From: Larix kaempferi
Lineage: Eukaryota > Streptophyta > Pinopsida > Pinales > Pinaceae
Reading direction: 5' to 3'
NCBI GenBank assembly: GCA_027924585.1
Contig: BSBM01000865.1
Location: 8,878,501-8,942,500 of the forward strand
DNA length: 64,000 nucleotides
Positions within the stretch are counted from its first letter, which is position 1; every line of letters starts with the position of its first letter. The position numbers and the translations under genes are program-made. Shown in pieces: positions 1-11,160 of this stretch. Below the pieces are notes generated by a model. It saw nothing but the letters and a program-made list of their open reading frames with translations, searched no databases and was not told where the DNA came from.

Positions 1-160
1 TCCTCATCAATACATATCATCAATATCAATACAAGTATCCTCATCAATACAAGTATCCTCATCAGTCAAATATACACAATAGCAGCATACTCTGCAATAC
101 ACATGATCCTTCCTTTTGGAATTACGAGATCAATCTCATCACAATCATGTTTAAGACTAT

Positions 161-433
161 CCTTCCTTTTGGAATTATAGGATTTACAGTCTAAGGATGA
201 TTAATCCATACTCAATCTCTTTTAAGACAATCCTTCCTTTCGGAATTACGGGATTTACGGTCTAAGGATGATTAATCCATACTCAATCTCTTTTAAGACA
301 ATCCTTCCTTTCGGAATTACGGGATTTATGGTCTAAGGATGATTAATCCATACTCAATCTCTTTTAAGACAATCCTTCCTTTTGGAATTACGAGATTTAC
401 GGTCTAAGGATGATTAATCCATACCATTCATTT
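161..433. repeat. 71-bp tandem repeat, about 4 copies (E1 3' region)
   Basis: The word CCTTCC followed by GGAATTAYRGGATTTA recurs at 161, 232, 303 and 374, an exact 71-bp spacing. Each unit ends in CTAAGGATGATTAATCCATA, which holds the short dyad GGATgattAATCC. A related partial unit lies near 110. Before 110 the sequence holds short runs of the form AAGTATCCTCATCAATAC. Confidence 0.85.
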
Positions 434-802
434 AGGACTATGTCCAAGGATGATTTAATCCACACCATTCATTTAGGACTATGTCCAAGGATGATTTAAT
501 CCACACCATTCATTTAGGACTATGTCCAAGGATGACTTAATCCCCACCGTACATTTAGCACTATGTCCAATGATGACTTGATCCCCACCGTACATTTAGG
601 ACTATGTCCAAGGATGACTTAATCCCCACCGTACATTTAGGACTATGTCCAAGGATGAGTTAATCCCCACCGTACATTTAGGACTATGTCCAAGGATGAA
701 TTAATCCCCACCATACATTTAGGACTATGTCCAAGGATGACTTAATTCCCACCGTACATTTAGGACTATGTCCAAGTATGACTTAATCCCCACATGTCTA
801 TC
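434..802. repeat. 41-bp tandem repeat, 9 copies (E1 3' region)
   Basis: AGGACTATGTCC starts at 434, 475, 516, 557 (AGCAC variant), 598, 639, 680, 721 and 762: nine units of exactly 41 bp with only scattered substitutions and no length change. Each unit contains GGATGANTTAATCC, an imperfect dyad. A 40-bp relative in inverse orientation is found at 63901-64000 in E14. Confidence 0.9.
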
Positions 803-1170
803 AAGGAATTCATTCTAGAAGACCATACGTCTATGGATCAATTCAAGGGATTGAAGTCCGGGGACGATACAATCCCCACTTGTCCACTGAGGACTTCATT
901 CTCAGAGACATATGTCTATGGCTCACTTTAGGACTGAAGTCCAGGGATGATCCAATCCCCACTTTTCCACTAAGCAATTCATTCTCGGAGACATATGTCT
1001 ACGGCTCACTTTAGGATTGAAGTCCAGGGATGATCCAATCCCCACCTGTCCACTAAGGACTTCATTCTCGAAGACAACTGTCTATGGATCAATTTAGAAC
1101 ATATGTTCAAGGATGATGCAATCCCACTTCTTTCTCGAAGACATACATCTATGGATCCTTTTAGAACATG
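803..1170. repeat. Tandem repeat of about 80-90 bp, 4-5 imperfect copies (E1 3' region)
   Basis: Units carry GGACTTCATTCTC, then GAGACATATGTCTA, then TTTAGGACTGAAGTCC and GGGATGATCCAATCCCC. The reverse complement of the same unit forms the array at 63430-63860. Each unit is rich in internal dyads, for example GGACTTC pairing with GAAGTCC of the next half and GGGATgatccAATCCC. The last units (1060-1170) are degraded. Confidence 0.8.
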
Positions 1171-1364
1171 TGTTCAAGGATGATGCAATCCCCTCGTCAA
1201 CTTAGACCTTGTCTAAGGACTATCCACCAACCTCTCTGTTGGCATCACGAACATAGGTATCCACATCATCGACCTAATTGTCGATGCAGGCAATCTCATC
1301 ATAAGTTACCACATCACTCCCCCTTTCGAGGAGGGTCCTACCAAGCTTGTCTCGAAAAATACTC

Positions 1365-2560
1365 AAACTTTACTTGAGGTAGAGGTTTGGTTAGTATATC
1401 GGTAACTTGTTTACTTGAGGTAGAGGTTTGGTTAGTACATCGGCAACTTGTCACAAATTTGAACTTTATAGTTCTTTTTTCTGCACCAAATCTTGTATAT
1501 AGAAATGTCAGATCTCTATGTGCTTTGACTTATCATGGAACACTTGATTCTCTGTAGTCTTGATACAACTCTATTTGTCACATAGGATCATAGTTGGGTT
1601 CACTTATAATTCAAACAATCCTGAAGCCATACCGCTTCACAACTAGCAGAGCAAGCAGCCATATATTTTGTTTGTGCTGAGATCCACACTAGACTGCTTC
1701 CTGCTAAACCACGAGATCATGGCTGATCCCAGACAATAACATCCTCTTGATGTGCTCTTCCTATCTGATACGCTTTATGCTCAATCAACATCTGTGTAGC
1801 CATCTGAAGTCATGATCTCCAAGATAGCATAGATCAAAGTCTATTGTATCCTTTATGTACCTCATCACATGCTTTGCAACTATCAGGTGAACACATCTAG
1901 TTTCCACTAGATACTGACTCAAGGTGTTCACAACAAAACATATATCTGACCTAGTTTTTGTTAGATACATCAATGACCCAATATTTTGTTTGTACAGAGT
2001 TATATACACTAGCTATGATGAGTCATTCACTAATAGATTCAAGTTGGAATCCATGAGAGTGGCCATTCCAACATATCAAGTCCTTTTAATATTTCTCGAC
2101 ATACTTTCCCTAGTTGAGAAAGATTCCTTCTGAGCCTTTCTATACTTCCAGACCAAGGAAGTAATGCATCAATCTGAGATCTTTCATTTTCATTTCTGCA
2201 GCCATCTTCTTCTTTCTTTTCATGATCTGTTTGTAAAAATAGATCACCCTCATGTAGTAATAATATTACAGGTTCATCATTCGTAACAGATCAGCTTTAC
2301 TTTTGGTAAAGCCCAAACTTATCAAGAAACTGTCAATTCTCCCTTTGTGACTGAACATCATTCACACTCTACATTGAGTGATCTTGTGCATATCTATCTG
2401 TGCCATCTCTCATCAGATGGGTCTACTGATATGAGCCTCAATATCATTCGAACTCTGTGGTGAGTTCCTTCTTGCATCCATGTCATCTGTGTATAGAAAC
2501 CATATTCAACCTTGTAGCAAAGGTTGAGATCCACATCACCCACGGTGATCATTAAGCTCA
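1365..2560 (-). pseudogene. Degraded copia reverse transcriptase C-terminus and RNase H (E1)
   Basis: On the minus strand the frame at 2009-1785 reads the RNase H lead-in (IGSLMYLTKTRSDICFVVNT, then LSQYL), matching the same segment of E3 and E11. Downstream, 1770-1620 still reads like the RKSTSG..SWFSRKQS..L.A block with errors, and 1450-1365 repeats a segment close to the copia C-terminus (VLTKPLPQVK) twice. Upstream, 2320-2250 matches the region around the Y-x-D-D motif but the catalytic motif is lost. Frames change repeatedly. A purine run AAAGGGGGAG (minus, near 1320) follows and may be a relic polypurine tract. E14 lacks this whole segment. Confidence 0.7.
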
Positions 2561-2574
2561 TCAATTGACTATCA

Positions 2575-2725
2575 ATCCTGGGTACCCATACAGAACCTGA
2601 TTCACACTTCTTCTTTAATTACGCCATTAAGAGAATGGTCTTATCAAGCCACTTGGAGCAAACATCTTGTCATGATTCTCTTCCTCTTTCTAAGAGAATC
2701 TTTTAGCCACGAACCTGCTATATTA
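2575..2725 (-). pseudogene. Scrap of copia reverse transcriptase (E1)
   Basis: Minus-strand translation gives pieces resembling copia motif ARFIAHGFSQKEG...FAP and then LNGAIKEEV, matching FLNGVVEEEV of E3 and E11. The intervening residues expected between these motifs are deleted. The same deleted form is present in E14 at about 63210-63350, so the deletion predates the split of the two copies. Confidence 0.65.
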
Positions 2726-2779
2726 TGTTTGATTTGTAAATCTTCTTGTTGACCATCCATCACTTGTTCAGTGTTCATC

Positions 2780-3840
2780 ATTCTTCATGATCTTTCCTAC
2801 AAATCAAAATTAAGTACATGATTAGTAATACTTCATAATCATGAAATCATGTTGACATGATAACCTATTATGCATATAGATATTATTTACATAGTTATGC
2901 AACTATCTTGACCAATACTTTGGCACAACACTTTTCCATATCCTGTATGCATACAGTGGCTATCTAGATGCCTTCCATCTCTACCAGAACATGCTATCAA
3001 GAGTGTGCACAGCTCTCAGCATGTCAGCAAAGAGTTTTTATTCTAGACAAGCAACAATGGAATGTTTGTCCAATTTACCAATCACATGCATATTAGTAGT
3101 ATGTTGTTCAATGCTATATGAATGTTTACACTCAGCATGATATATTCTAAATATGCATGCAATCTATTACAAGCAACATCATTTACTATTTCAAATAACA
3201 ACTCAAATACTTATCTTTTATGTTTGTGTGGTTGCCTCCCGCTTGATCTTCTATATGTCTTTTGAACTTCTATTCATTCTGTACCACTGTGCATGCTCAA
3301 GTGTGCACTAGTGTCATACTCATGATCTCATACACAAACATACATTCATTAGTATATTCTCAATATTATCAAAACATTATAATTCTTGAATATGTATAGT
3401 CATGATCATAATAAACATTAGTATTCAAGGTTTCAGGGATCTTCTTTAACTCATGCATATTCTTGTTTGATCATAGGACTCTTCTGGTTAGTTAAATCAT
3501 CAATTAAGATAAGAGTCTAACTTTATGAATAATCATAACCAATCATACCAAGTATACTTATATAAGGGATCCTAACACAAGGTAAGATTCTAACTTGACA
3601 TAGGAAAACATACCTGGATTAGTATACCTGCTTAGTTATGTCTAACATACCTAATCAATATCTTCTTTGTTCTCTTCAATGATTTAGAGATTCTTTGCTA
3701 GAATCTGCATCTCTCATAATAGAACAAAGTCATACATACCTCGTAAGTGATCAAAGATTATGGAGGAGTCTTTGTCTTCATGTTGGCATGGTCATGGAAC
3801 TTGATTTGTCTTTCGTGATGTACCTGCATCTCCTTAAGTC
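2780..3840 (-). other. Noncoding block shared with E14, standing where gag-protease-integrase should be
   Basis: About 1.1 kb of AT-rich DNA without a credible frame. Its reverse complement is found, collinear and similar throughout, at about 61950-63150 in E14. It lies between a gag scrap and a reverse transcriptase scrap. Several GTATGT and TGCAG/TTGTAG words sit at positions resembling plant splice sites (see findings). No similarity to the E3/E11 copia interior is visible. Origin unknown. Confidence 0.6.
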
Positions 3841-3844
3841 ATAC

Positions 3845-3905
3845 CTATCGAGATTTATTGTAGTCTTCTTATGTAAGGACTTAGCCTCAACTCTCCTTGA
3901 AAATG
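3845..3905 (-). pseudogene. Remnant of copia gag N-terminus (E1)
   Basis: Read on the minus strand, a short stretch encodes something like GEVEAKSLHKK, the counterpart of DEEAKVLHKK in E3 and E11 gag. The rest of gag is absent. The matching scrap in E14 at about 61823-61950 is longer and clearer. Confidence 0.5.
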
Positions 3906-4810
3906 GATCTTGCTGAGCTGATCAAACTTGCATACTTCAATTTTGAAATCTCCAAATATTTGACCGCTCAAAAATTGCCTTTGAAACTTCTGGATCTTCT
4001 GGATAGGATTCCGAACTAGGGTTTGATGGAGCATGGTCTTCTACCCAACCAAAAAATTTGATCTTGGTCTCTAAATTTTGATTTTCCTGAGTAGAATTCA
4101 GCCGTGGACTCTGATTCCAAATATTCCAACTATCTCCGAAAACCTAAATTCCGGAAGCCATGAATGAAGGTGCTCCAAAAATAATTTTGTTTTGACAAAA
4201 ATATGTACCTGATTGTTTCTACTGTAACTCTGAACTTTTCGATCCACACGATCTAAAATTTTTTTTTGTGGTATCCTGACCTGTCATGTTTCTATCTCGA
4301 CAGATCTGACCTCAATTGGAGTTTTTGAGAGAGAGTTATGCCAAGTGTCGCAATGTGACCTGTTTATGGGATAAAACAGGAGAGCGAACTTGTATAGAAT
4401 GCCACGTGTCACCGGTTCAACTTTGGCCTCTGAAAACGTTTCCTTAGATAGTAAAGTCTATGTACTACCTGTCACATTTTACGAAGTGTCATTTGGATAT
4501 TCCTAGCCCAAGTTATGACCTTTTTTCCTACGTCACCTGATTATGACTGATATCTGGAAGAGGCATAAACCCTAACTTGTACTGATCATAACTCACAAAG
4601 TACAATGAATCTTAGGGTTCCCTTTGGACACAAGGTACATGGGGATGTTATATACGACCTTTCAACTTTTTCGATCCTGAACCTTTGCAGAAATGGATTT
4701 ATAGCGAAAGTTCCACGATGATTGGTTTTTGCTATATAAAACCCAAACCTTCAAATTGTTGCAAGTGAAGCAAGTGTCGTAAGTGCCATACATTGCCTTC
4801 CTTCAGGTTA
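3906..4810 (-). other. 5' leader of E1
   Basis: Noncoding sequence between the primer site and the gag scrap. It matches the E14 leader (60481-61820) by eye, but carries one copy of a segment (about 4270-4460) that is tandemly duplicated in E14. No coding frame is supported. Confidence 0.6.
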
Positions 4811-4822
4811 GCTCTGATACCA
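4811..4822 (-). other. Primer binding site, initiator-Met tRNA type (E1)
   Basis: The minus strand reads TGGTATCAGAGC directly after the LTR end, the standard plant copia primer site complementary to the 3' end of initiator methionine tRNA. Its position fixes 4823 as the LTR edge and the minus orientation. Confidence 0.9.
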
Positions 4823-5418
4823 TGTTAAGATTCAATATTCTAAGACATAAAATATCAGCATTACATTCCATTTCACAATAATAGCATATACAGGATCACT
4901 CAAGAAACAACAAGCACAGCATAAACACAAGAGACACAGATTTATCCCGGGAAACCCTCATGGGGTAGAAAACCCAGCAAAGCTTCCTCAATATAGATGA
5001 CCAGCAATATGAAAAACAAAGACATGATATCCTCCTCCTCCATAGATTACCTCTCTCTCACAAGTGCACTACATTTCAAGTGAGGGAAGTGTGTCAAATG
5101 AGGAACACACCTCCTCTATATATACACATCTCCGACTTGCACTTTATATTAACTAGGTCGACCCCAACTTTACCACTGGGTTAAACACCCACTACAACTC
5201 ACTGGGCCGACCCCACTAGGGTGGTCTAACAACCCTTTGACCCACATAACACATACAGGTCCGACCCCCACTAGGGAAGTCTAATAACCCAAGTTACCAC
5301 ATTCCGACGGAGGAATAAACATCTCCCGATATACAATAAGATCTTCATGGAGGAATGAAACATCTCCTTAATAATAAAGTACAAATATAATATTCTTAGA
5401 AGTTACAATATCTCAACA
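4823..5418 (-). repeat. 5' LTR of E1 (596 bp)
   Basis: On the plus strand it begins TGTTAAGATTC and ends CTCAACA, giving TG...CA ends in either reading. It matches the E14 LTR (59865-60468) in reverse complement, including the conserved gggaaaccctcatgggg tract. A TATA-like run lies at 5117-5124. Two copies of a GGGTTATTAGAC/GGTCGGCC-like U3 module are seen at about 5170-5290. Confidence 0.85.
5117..5124 (-). promoter_or_regulatory. Putative TATA box in the E1 LTR
   Basis: TATATATA occupies the position where the related LTR of E14 has TATAAATA (60161). It would drive minus-strand transcription of E1. Transcription is not shown. Confidence 0.45.
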
Positions 5419-6774
5419 TCCCCTTGTACCATGTCGATATTAGAAGTAGTGCAAAGTTTCCCATTGCAACGCAGCGCTCTTCTAGCAGCAATTGGGAGTG
5501 TTGATTCGTCCAACATGCTTGCACGCTTTGATATGAAAGATAACAAGTACCGGTTTCCGTATCATGTTGCTCTCTAGATCGAGGTCATCCATGGCCCTAC
5601 GACCATTAGACGAGTTGTAGTGGATGAGGGTGCATCTACGTGCGTAATGTCTATTTCCTACTAGAGAGCCTTGGGTGAACCTGAGTTAGCTCCATTGAAC
5701 ACGATACTCACTGCCTTCGATGGAAGATCCTTCCGTCCACACGGAGTCTTACCATCCTTCAATGTCGAACATGCAGGCAAGCTGTTATAAGTAGAGGTCG
5801 AAGTTCTGGATGCCCCACTCGATTACAACTTGTTGTTGGGTAGGAGATGGACATATTCCATGCAGGCAGTGCCATCAGCTGTCTTCTGGGTCATTATGTT
5901 CCCACACAAAGGGAAGCTCGTCACAGTTGATCAACTTTCCTTCACCTGGAAGAACAACCAGACTTCGTCGGATTCATCTATTCCATTTATTGATCACTTT
6001 GGTCCAATCTCTAAGAGTTTGGGAGTAGGACTCTATGGGTTACTAATAGGCACTTTTGACCTACCTTCTCCCATTTATTTTATTGGTTCCGAAGAATGTT
6101 CTTCGTCCGAGATTCCCACGATCAGTTCAATGACTGATCCATGGTCTCTCCCAACTGAATCGGAACCAGTAGTGCCTTTATCTGTTGCAGAGGTGGCTTT
6201 CTCAGATTCACAACAAACTCCAATAGAACATATCATGACTCCATTGGTCTCTATCAAGTTAGATATGGACTATGCTTCTGCATGTTCAATAGACTCTGTA
6301 CACTCTTTTGATTGTCTCGACACCGTTTTTCCCTCTGATGAGGAAATTTTGGAAGCAATGATAGGCCTGGATTATCCTTGGGAACATATGCATCACAGGT
6401 CCTATTTCCTTCCCGACTTAGACAAGATAGAGAGCGGTGAGTTTTCTGTGAGACCTGGTGGAATTGTTGATTTGTCCTATGTTCCTTCTACTTCGAAAGT
6501 TGTTTATGCCGAAGGGAACATGGCAAATATATCACGAACCATTCCGATCAACATTTCCATCAAGCCTGGGGTCGTGGAAAATATTTTCATTGGAGCAGAT
6601 TGTTCTCCTGATGAGATCAGTTTGTATACCAATCTTTTTAAAGAATTTCGCGACATCTTTGCTTGGTCATACGAGGAGATGCCAGAAATTGACCCCGCCA
6701 TTGTAGATCATGTCATCACAACGTACCCTAACACTAAACCTGTGAGACAGAAGCTCCATCTAGTAAATCCTTGA
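5419..6774 (+). pseudogene. Gypsy gag-end/protease and linker to RT (E2)
   Basis: The frame around 5611-5655 reads VVDEGASTCVMS, the retroviral-type aspartic protease motif in its DEGAS form; E7 has LDEGASTSIM at the same place. A stop near 5577 and another near 5660 break the first part. At about 5821 the flap-side motif LLLGRRW is intact. From 5830 to 6774 a long open frame forms the acidic linker that precedes reverse transcriptase, ending in PVRQKLHLVNP followed by a stop where E7 reads on (PVRQKLRPVHP). Confidence 0.75.
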
Positions 6775-6783
6775 AAAGCTGCT

Positions 6784-7320
6784 GTGATTAAGGCGGAGGT
6801 AGAAAAGTTGCTCAAAGCCGGATTTATCTATCCGATAGCTATGACAGAATGGGTTTCAAATCCTGTTCTTGTAGATAAGAAGCAAGGTACCATTAGAGTA
6901 TGTATTGACTTCCGGGACCTGAATAAGGCTTGTCCAAAAGATAATTATCCCACACCATTCATAGATCAAATCATTGATGCGTGTGCAGGCCATGAAATAT
7001 TTTCTTTCATGGACGGGTTTTCAGGATATAATCAGATACAGATTAAACCTGAAGACCAACATAAGACAGCCTTTATTTGTCCTTGGGGCACCTTTGCCTA
7101 TCGAAAGATGCCATTTGGCTTGAAAAATGCTGGAGCTACTTTCCAGCGAGCAATGAACTTTAATTTTCACAACATCAAACACATAGTCGAACCATATCTG
7201 GATGATCTTCCAATGCGATCTCGCAAGAGATGGGATCATCCCGACCATTTAAGACTGGTATTTGAAAGATGCAGATACTATAATATTTGATTGAATCCTA
7301 ACAAGTGTGTACTCTGCGTT
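6784..7320 (+). pseudogene. Gypsy reverse transcriptase (E2)
   Basis: RNA-directed DNA polymerase core. Visible motifs in order are LLKAGFIYPI, WVSNPVLVDKKQG, RVCIDFRDLNKACPKD, FSFMDGFSGYNQI, MPFGLKNAGATFQRAM and the catalytic Y-L-D-D at 7195-7206. The catalytic aspartates are therefore present. A stop at about 7288 (SLNP expected) ends the open stretch, and further stops separate it from the thumb and RNase H. It follows the linker after one stop at 6772-6774. Confidence 0.9.
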
Positions 7321-7365
7321 GAATATGGATGACTACTGGGTTTCATAGCATCCAGTCATGGTATA

Positions 7366-8184
7366 ATGGTGGACCCGTTAAAAGTTGAGGTGATTGTAAA
7401 TCTGCCTCCTTTTCGCACCCTGATACAACTTCAAATTCTGCAGGGAATGTCCAACTTTTTGAGATGCTTTATTATTAACTATGCTAAGATTACAAAAGGT
7501 TTCATGAGATTGCTTAAAAAATACTCCTACTTTTTGTGGGATGAAGCTGCTCAGGCATCGTTCGAAGCCTTGAAAAAGGCACTACAGTCAGCCCCCTTGT
7601 TAATCCCTCCAGACTATACAAAAGATTTTCTCTTATATCTAGCTTCATTTGTGAGCACAATTGGCATAGTACTAGTTCAGGAGGATGGCATGCTCCAAGA
7701 GAATGTCATTTATTATCTGTCACGTGCTCTGATAGCTCCTGAGATCAAGTATTCTCACGTTGATAAGTTGGCATTGGCTGCTGTCTATGCGGTCCAAAGG
7801 CTACCTCACTACATATTATTGCGTACCACCACGGTGGTTGTGGAAGTCAATCCTTTTCAATATGTTCTCACTCGACGAATAATCAGTGGGAAATTTAACA
7901 AATGGATTGTCATTTTGCAAGAATTTGATTTGGTTTTTCAGTCCGCCAAATCAAAGAAATCACTGGTGTTTTCCAAACAGATTTCAGAATTTCCTAGTGA
8001 CATAGTACATGTTGAGGAAGAATCATCATTCCCATATGAACATATCTTTCTCATCGCATCCTCTGACCCATGGTACGGATATATCCTAGTATATCTTCAG
8101 ACTTTGAGGTGTCCCACCACTTTCTCCAAAGATGAACGACACAAGCTTAAGAGCCATGCAAAGAATTACCTCATCATTTCTTAA
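7366..8184 (+). pseudogene. Gypsy RT thumb and RNase H (E2)
   Basis: The frame carries the connection motif where RSLQGKLNFLRRFI is expected (here altered), then the FLWDEAAQASFEALK and PPDYTKDFLLYLA segments and the RNase H core up to KYSHVDKLALAAVYAVQRLPHYI. The usual first catalytic Asp of YLAASD is replaced (LYLASF), suggesting loss of activity. The tail overlaps in another frame with the integrase segment, so a frameshift lies near 8130-8180. Confidence 0.8.
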
Positions 8185-8812
8185 CACTTTGTACAAACAT
8201 GGGGTATATTCCATCTTACACCGTTGTTTAACTTTAGAGGAATCAAAATCAGTATTGAATGATGCCCATGGTGGAGCTTGTGGGGGTCATCTTTCCGGGT
8301 TGGAAACAACCCAGAAAATACTGCGTGCCAGATATTTTTGTCCCACGATCTTTAAAGATTGTGTGGAAGCTGTGAAACGCTGCCAGAGATGTCAGTTTTT
8401 CACCAAGAAGATGCGATCACACCCAAATCCTCTCCATCCTGTCATCACAGTAGGCCCCTTCACCAAATGGGGGGTTTATTTTATGACTTGTAATCCATTT
8501 TCGGTTGGAGGTCATCACTATATAATCGTCACCGTCGACTACTTTACTAAGTGGGCCGAGGCGATTCCTACTGTTAAGGCAGATGGAGAAACAACTGCTT
8601 ATTTTGTGTTTAACCAGATCATTGCAAGATTTGGTATACCCAAAGAGATCATGAGTAATCACGGTTGTCATTTCCAGAACAACATGATGACCGATTTATA
8701 CACTATGTTAGGTTTTTTGACAGGAACATTCATCTTCATTTTATCTACAGGCGAATGGTCAGGTCGAAGCAGTCAACAAAACTTTGAAGACTATCTTACA
8801 AAGCACTGTTAA
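8132..8812 (+). pseudogene. Gypsy integrase, zinc-binding and core domains (E2)
   Basis: The H-H-C-C zinc domain is intact (HGGACGGHLSG ... CVEAVKRCQRCQ). The core keeps its first catalytic Asp region (VTVDYFTKWAEA), but the second reads MSNHGCHF where SDNGxxF is expected, so the second catalytic Asp appears mutated to Asn. A frameshift at about 8740 turns the GQVEAVNKTLK region into a wrong frame, and the segment stops at 8812. Confidence 0.85.
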
Positions 8813-9317
8813 TGCCAGTAGAACTAACTAGCACATCATTCTGTATCATGCTCTTTGGGCATACCGAGCTAATGTAAAGACTACTACCGGGTTCTCTCCT
8901 TTCCAACTGGTACATGGGGTAGAGGCAGTCATTCCGATTGAGTGCGAGATTCCTTCATTAAAGTTAGTTGTACAACTATTACCTGATACTTCTACTTTGG
9001 AAGAACGTTTGTTGCATTTAGAACATTTGGATGAACAGGGTTGCGATGCACTTACATCAAAGGAAGTACATAAGAACCGAGTCAAGGGACAATATGACAA
9101 GTCTGTCAGACCTAGGATGTTTCTCGAAGGCGATCTTGTCCTGCTTTGGGATCAGGATAAGGAACCTTTAGGAGCTGGAAAGTTTAAATCCATGTGGCTC
9201 GGACCTTACATTGTTTCCAAAGTGCTGAAGAAAGGTGCATATGAACTAACCGACTATGAAGGTAATAAGTTGCCAGAGCCTAGAAATGGGCTCTACCTGA
9301 AGAAGTACTATGCTTAG
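8813..9317 (+). pseudogene. Gypsy integrase C-terminal domain (E2)
   Basis: After a stop near 8830 the frame reads ALWAYRANVKTTTGFSPF and VHGVEAVIPIE, the usual end of the gypsy integrase core, then a coiled stretch from 8997 and the DNA-binding module GDLVLLWDQDKEPLGAGKF and WLGPYIV. It ends at LYLKKYYA and a stop at 9315-9317. No chromodomain follows, which separates it from E8. Confidence 0.85.
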
Positions 9318-9759
9318 GTATTTGTGATTTCTCCTGTATCATAGCTGTATATTTTTGTATAGTTATTCTTTCTTATGCATCTAGTATCATATTGTCATTA
9401 TTTGTTCATTGAGAAACTGTATTGATAGTTACTAATATGATTGTTGAGATCCTATTCTTTGGAAGTTCATGAACATATGATCCTAGTAGCTGTCTTTTAA
9501 GTCGTTTTAAGCTCTTGTTTTTTACTATGAAAAACTAAACAAGATTGCCGAGCAAACTTGGCCTCTTCAAGCTCGTTAAAGGAATTGAAGGTCCATCTGC
9601 TTAGGTATAAGTTTAACCCTTTTCCGCACCTTTGTGGATTACTTACGAAAAAAGAATATTCTAGTCATCCATGGCTAGAAGAGTTCTCCTCTCATTGTTT
9701 TATACTTTTTTGGGGGAGGAGACTAACTATATGAAAAAGGCCTTTTGGAGCCTCTCTTT
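9318..9759 (+). other. 3' untranslated region of E2, first part
   Basis: Noncoding sequence between the pol stop and the E3 insertion point. From about 9510 it carries a degenerate version of the module that repeats at 17283-17600 (AAAACTAAACAAGATTGCCG, then ...CTCGTT). The last five bases, TCTTT at 9755-9759, are the left copy of the E3 target duplication. Confidence 0.65.
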
Positions 9760-10348
9760 TGTTAAATTTTGAGCATTAATTCACAATACTCTAGGATCTT
9801 CACTGAGAGAATAACATATACAGTATATCAATGCATAACAATCACAATAAGCATGCCAAGAATCACAAGAATCAAAAGCATGAGAGATAAGAGACACAAA
9901 GTTTCCGTGGGGAAAACCCTAAGGTGAAAAACCCCACAACTTCCTCAGAGATAGAGAGAGCAATAGCTCAACCAAAGTACAACCAAAATACACTGAGATA
10001 GTCTCCTAGCAGCAGATGATCCTCCTCCTCACTAGTGCGCCACTTTCTGAGTGAGAGAAGTGTGACTTTCTGAATGATCAAAATAGAGATCTCCCGATCT
10101 CTATTTATACTAACCTGTTTGCCCAGTTACACTATGGGGCCGACTTGTCTATCTAGATACATCCACAATATAATATATATTTCAGGGCTGACCCCACACA
10201 TGGTGGTCTAATAACCCATCGGCAAGTACACACACTTGCGACACTTGTCAATCCACATGACAACACTTATAGAGGAATAACACATCTCTTATAAGGGTAC
10301 AATAAATATATATATGAAATACATTCCGAAGTTACATATACATCAACA
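9760..10348 (-). repeat. 3' LTR of E3 (589 bp)
   Basis: TGTTAAATTTTGAGCATTAA at its plus-strand start and ACATATACATCAACA at its end. It pairs with 16672-17277 and is about 17 bp shorter, mostly from a missing CTTC and a missing short duplication of ACATAGATGAAAT. A TATTTATA (TATAAATA on the minus strand) lies at 10102-10109. Confidence 0.95.
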
Positions 10349-10362
10349 CTCCCTCTTAACTA
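10349..10362 (-). other. Polypurine tract of E3
   Basis: The minus strand reads TTAAGAGGGAG immediately before the 3' LTR, the expected position and composition for the plus-strand primer of reverse transcription. E11 has the same tract at 58772-58784. Confidence 0.85.
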
Positions 10363-10659
10363 GGAAGGTATTTCTCGACACAGTTCTGCTAGACAAGTCT
10401 TCTTCTCGGGATCATTGTCATCGATGCATCATCATCATCATCGTCACTGCTGCTGCTATCTCAACCAATCTCTGACTCTACTCGTCATAGGAATTTCTAT
10501 AGAGCCAGTCCCTTTTCATACTAGATGTAGTCCCACCACCTACAGGTCTTCATCATCACTGGCCATACTGTCGAATCCTCAGGACTTATTACGTGCGTCA
10601 CAAAACCTGGATGGAGCATCCCAGGCTATTACGAGCACACAGCTCTACCTGTCGGATAT

Positions 10660-11160
10660 CCCAGGAGCACATTACATGTGACCCATCACAAAACTTGGCT
10701 GAAGCATCCCAGGCTGTTACAAGCACACAGCTCTACCTGTCAGATCTCCCAGGAGCACATTACATGTGATCTCACCACAAAACCTGGCTGAAGCATCTGA
10801 GGCCTTTTTCATCCTTTCCAGATCTCCCAGGAGAAAATTACATGTGGTCTACCACAAAACCTGGTTGAAGTATCTAAGGCCTTTTTCATCCTGTCCAGAT
10901 CTCCCAGGAGCAAATTACATGTGGTCATGGCAAAACCTGGCTGAAGCATCTGAGGCCTTTTTCATCCTATCCAGATCTCCCAGGAGCAAATTACATGCCA
11001 TAGGACAAAACATTGCAAGAGAATCTCAGGATGTTACGGGTACACAACTCTGACCTGAAGATCTCCTAGGGCACAAATTACATGTCCTCGTAGAGCAATG
11101 TCTCGAAAGAGCATCCCAGGCTGTTATGGGTACACAACTCTGACCTATAGGATCTCCCAG
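10660..11160 (-). repeat. Tandem repeat of about 76-91 bp, 7 copies (E3 3' region)
   Basis: The anchor CCCAGGAGCAMATTACATG or a variant begins near 10660, 10748, 10826, 10903, 10979, 11063 and 11154. Units share an AAAACCTGGCTGAAGCATC segment. Spacing varies from 76 to 91 bp, so the array is old or subject to repeated slippage. E11 has a similar array at about 58140-58560. Confidence 0.8.

Larger units (their letters stand above)
1..5418 (-). mobile_element. E1: gutted Ty1/copia LTR element (5' part; 3' end lies outside the window)
   Basis: Read on the minus strand this runs LTR (5418-4823), primer site (4822-4811), leader, a scrap of gag, a noncoding block, degraded reverse transcriptase/RNase H, then tandem arrays to the window edge. 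No open frame longer than about 75 codons survives, so it cannot encode its own proteins. Most of gag, protease and integrase are missing. E14 at the other end of the window is the same family in opposite orientation and shares leader, noncoding block and arrays. It interrupts E2 at 5418/5419. The outside flank is not in the window, so its target duplication cannot be tested (inner flank is TCCCC at 5419-5423). Confidence 0.8.

Noticed and set aside
434-802. Regular repeats that might be a CRISPR array
   Set aside because: Units are contiguous with no unique spacers, and the context is a plant LTR element.
1168-1377. 69-codon frame at the array edge
   Set aside because: It starts in tandem repeat DNA, has no motif and is not conserved in E14.
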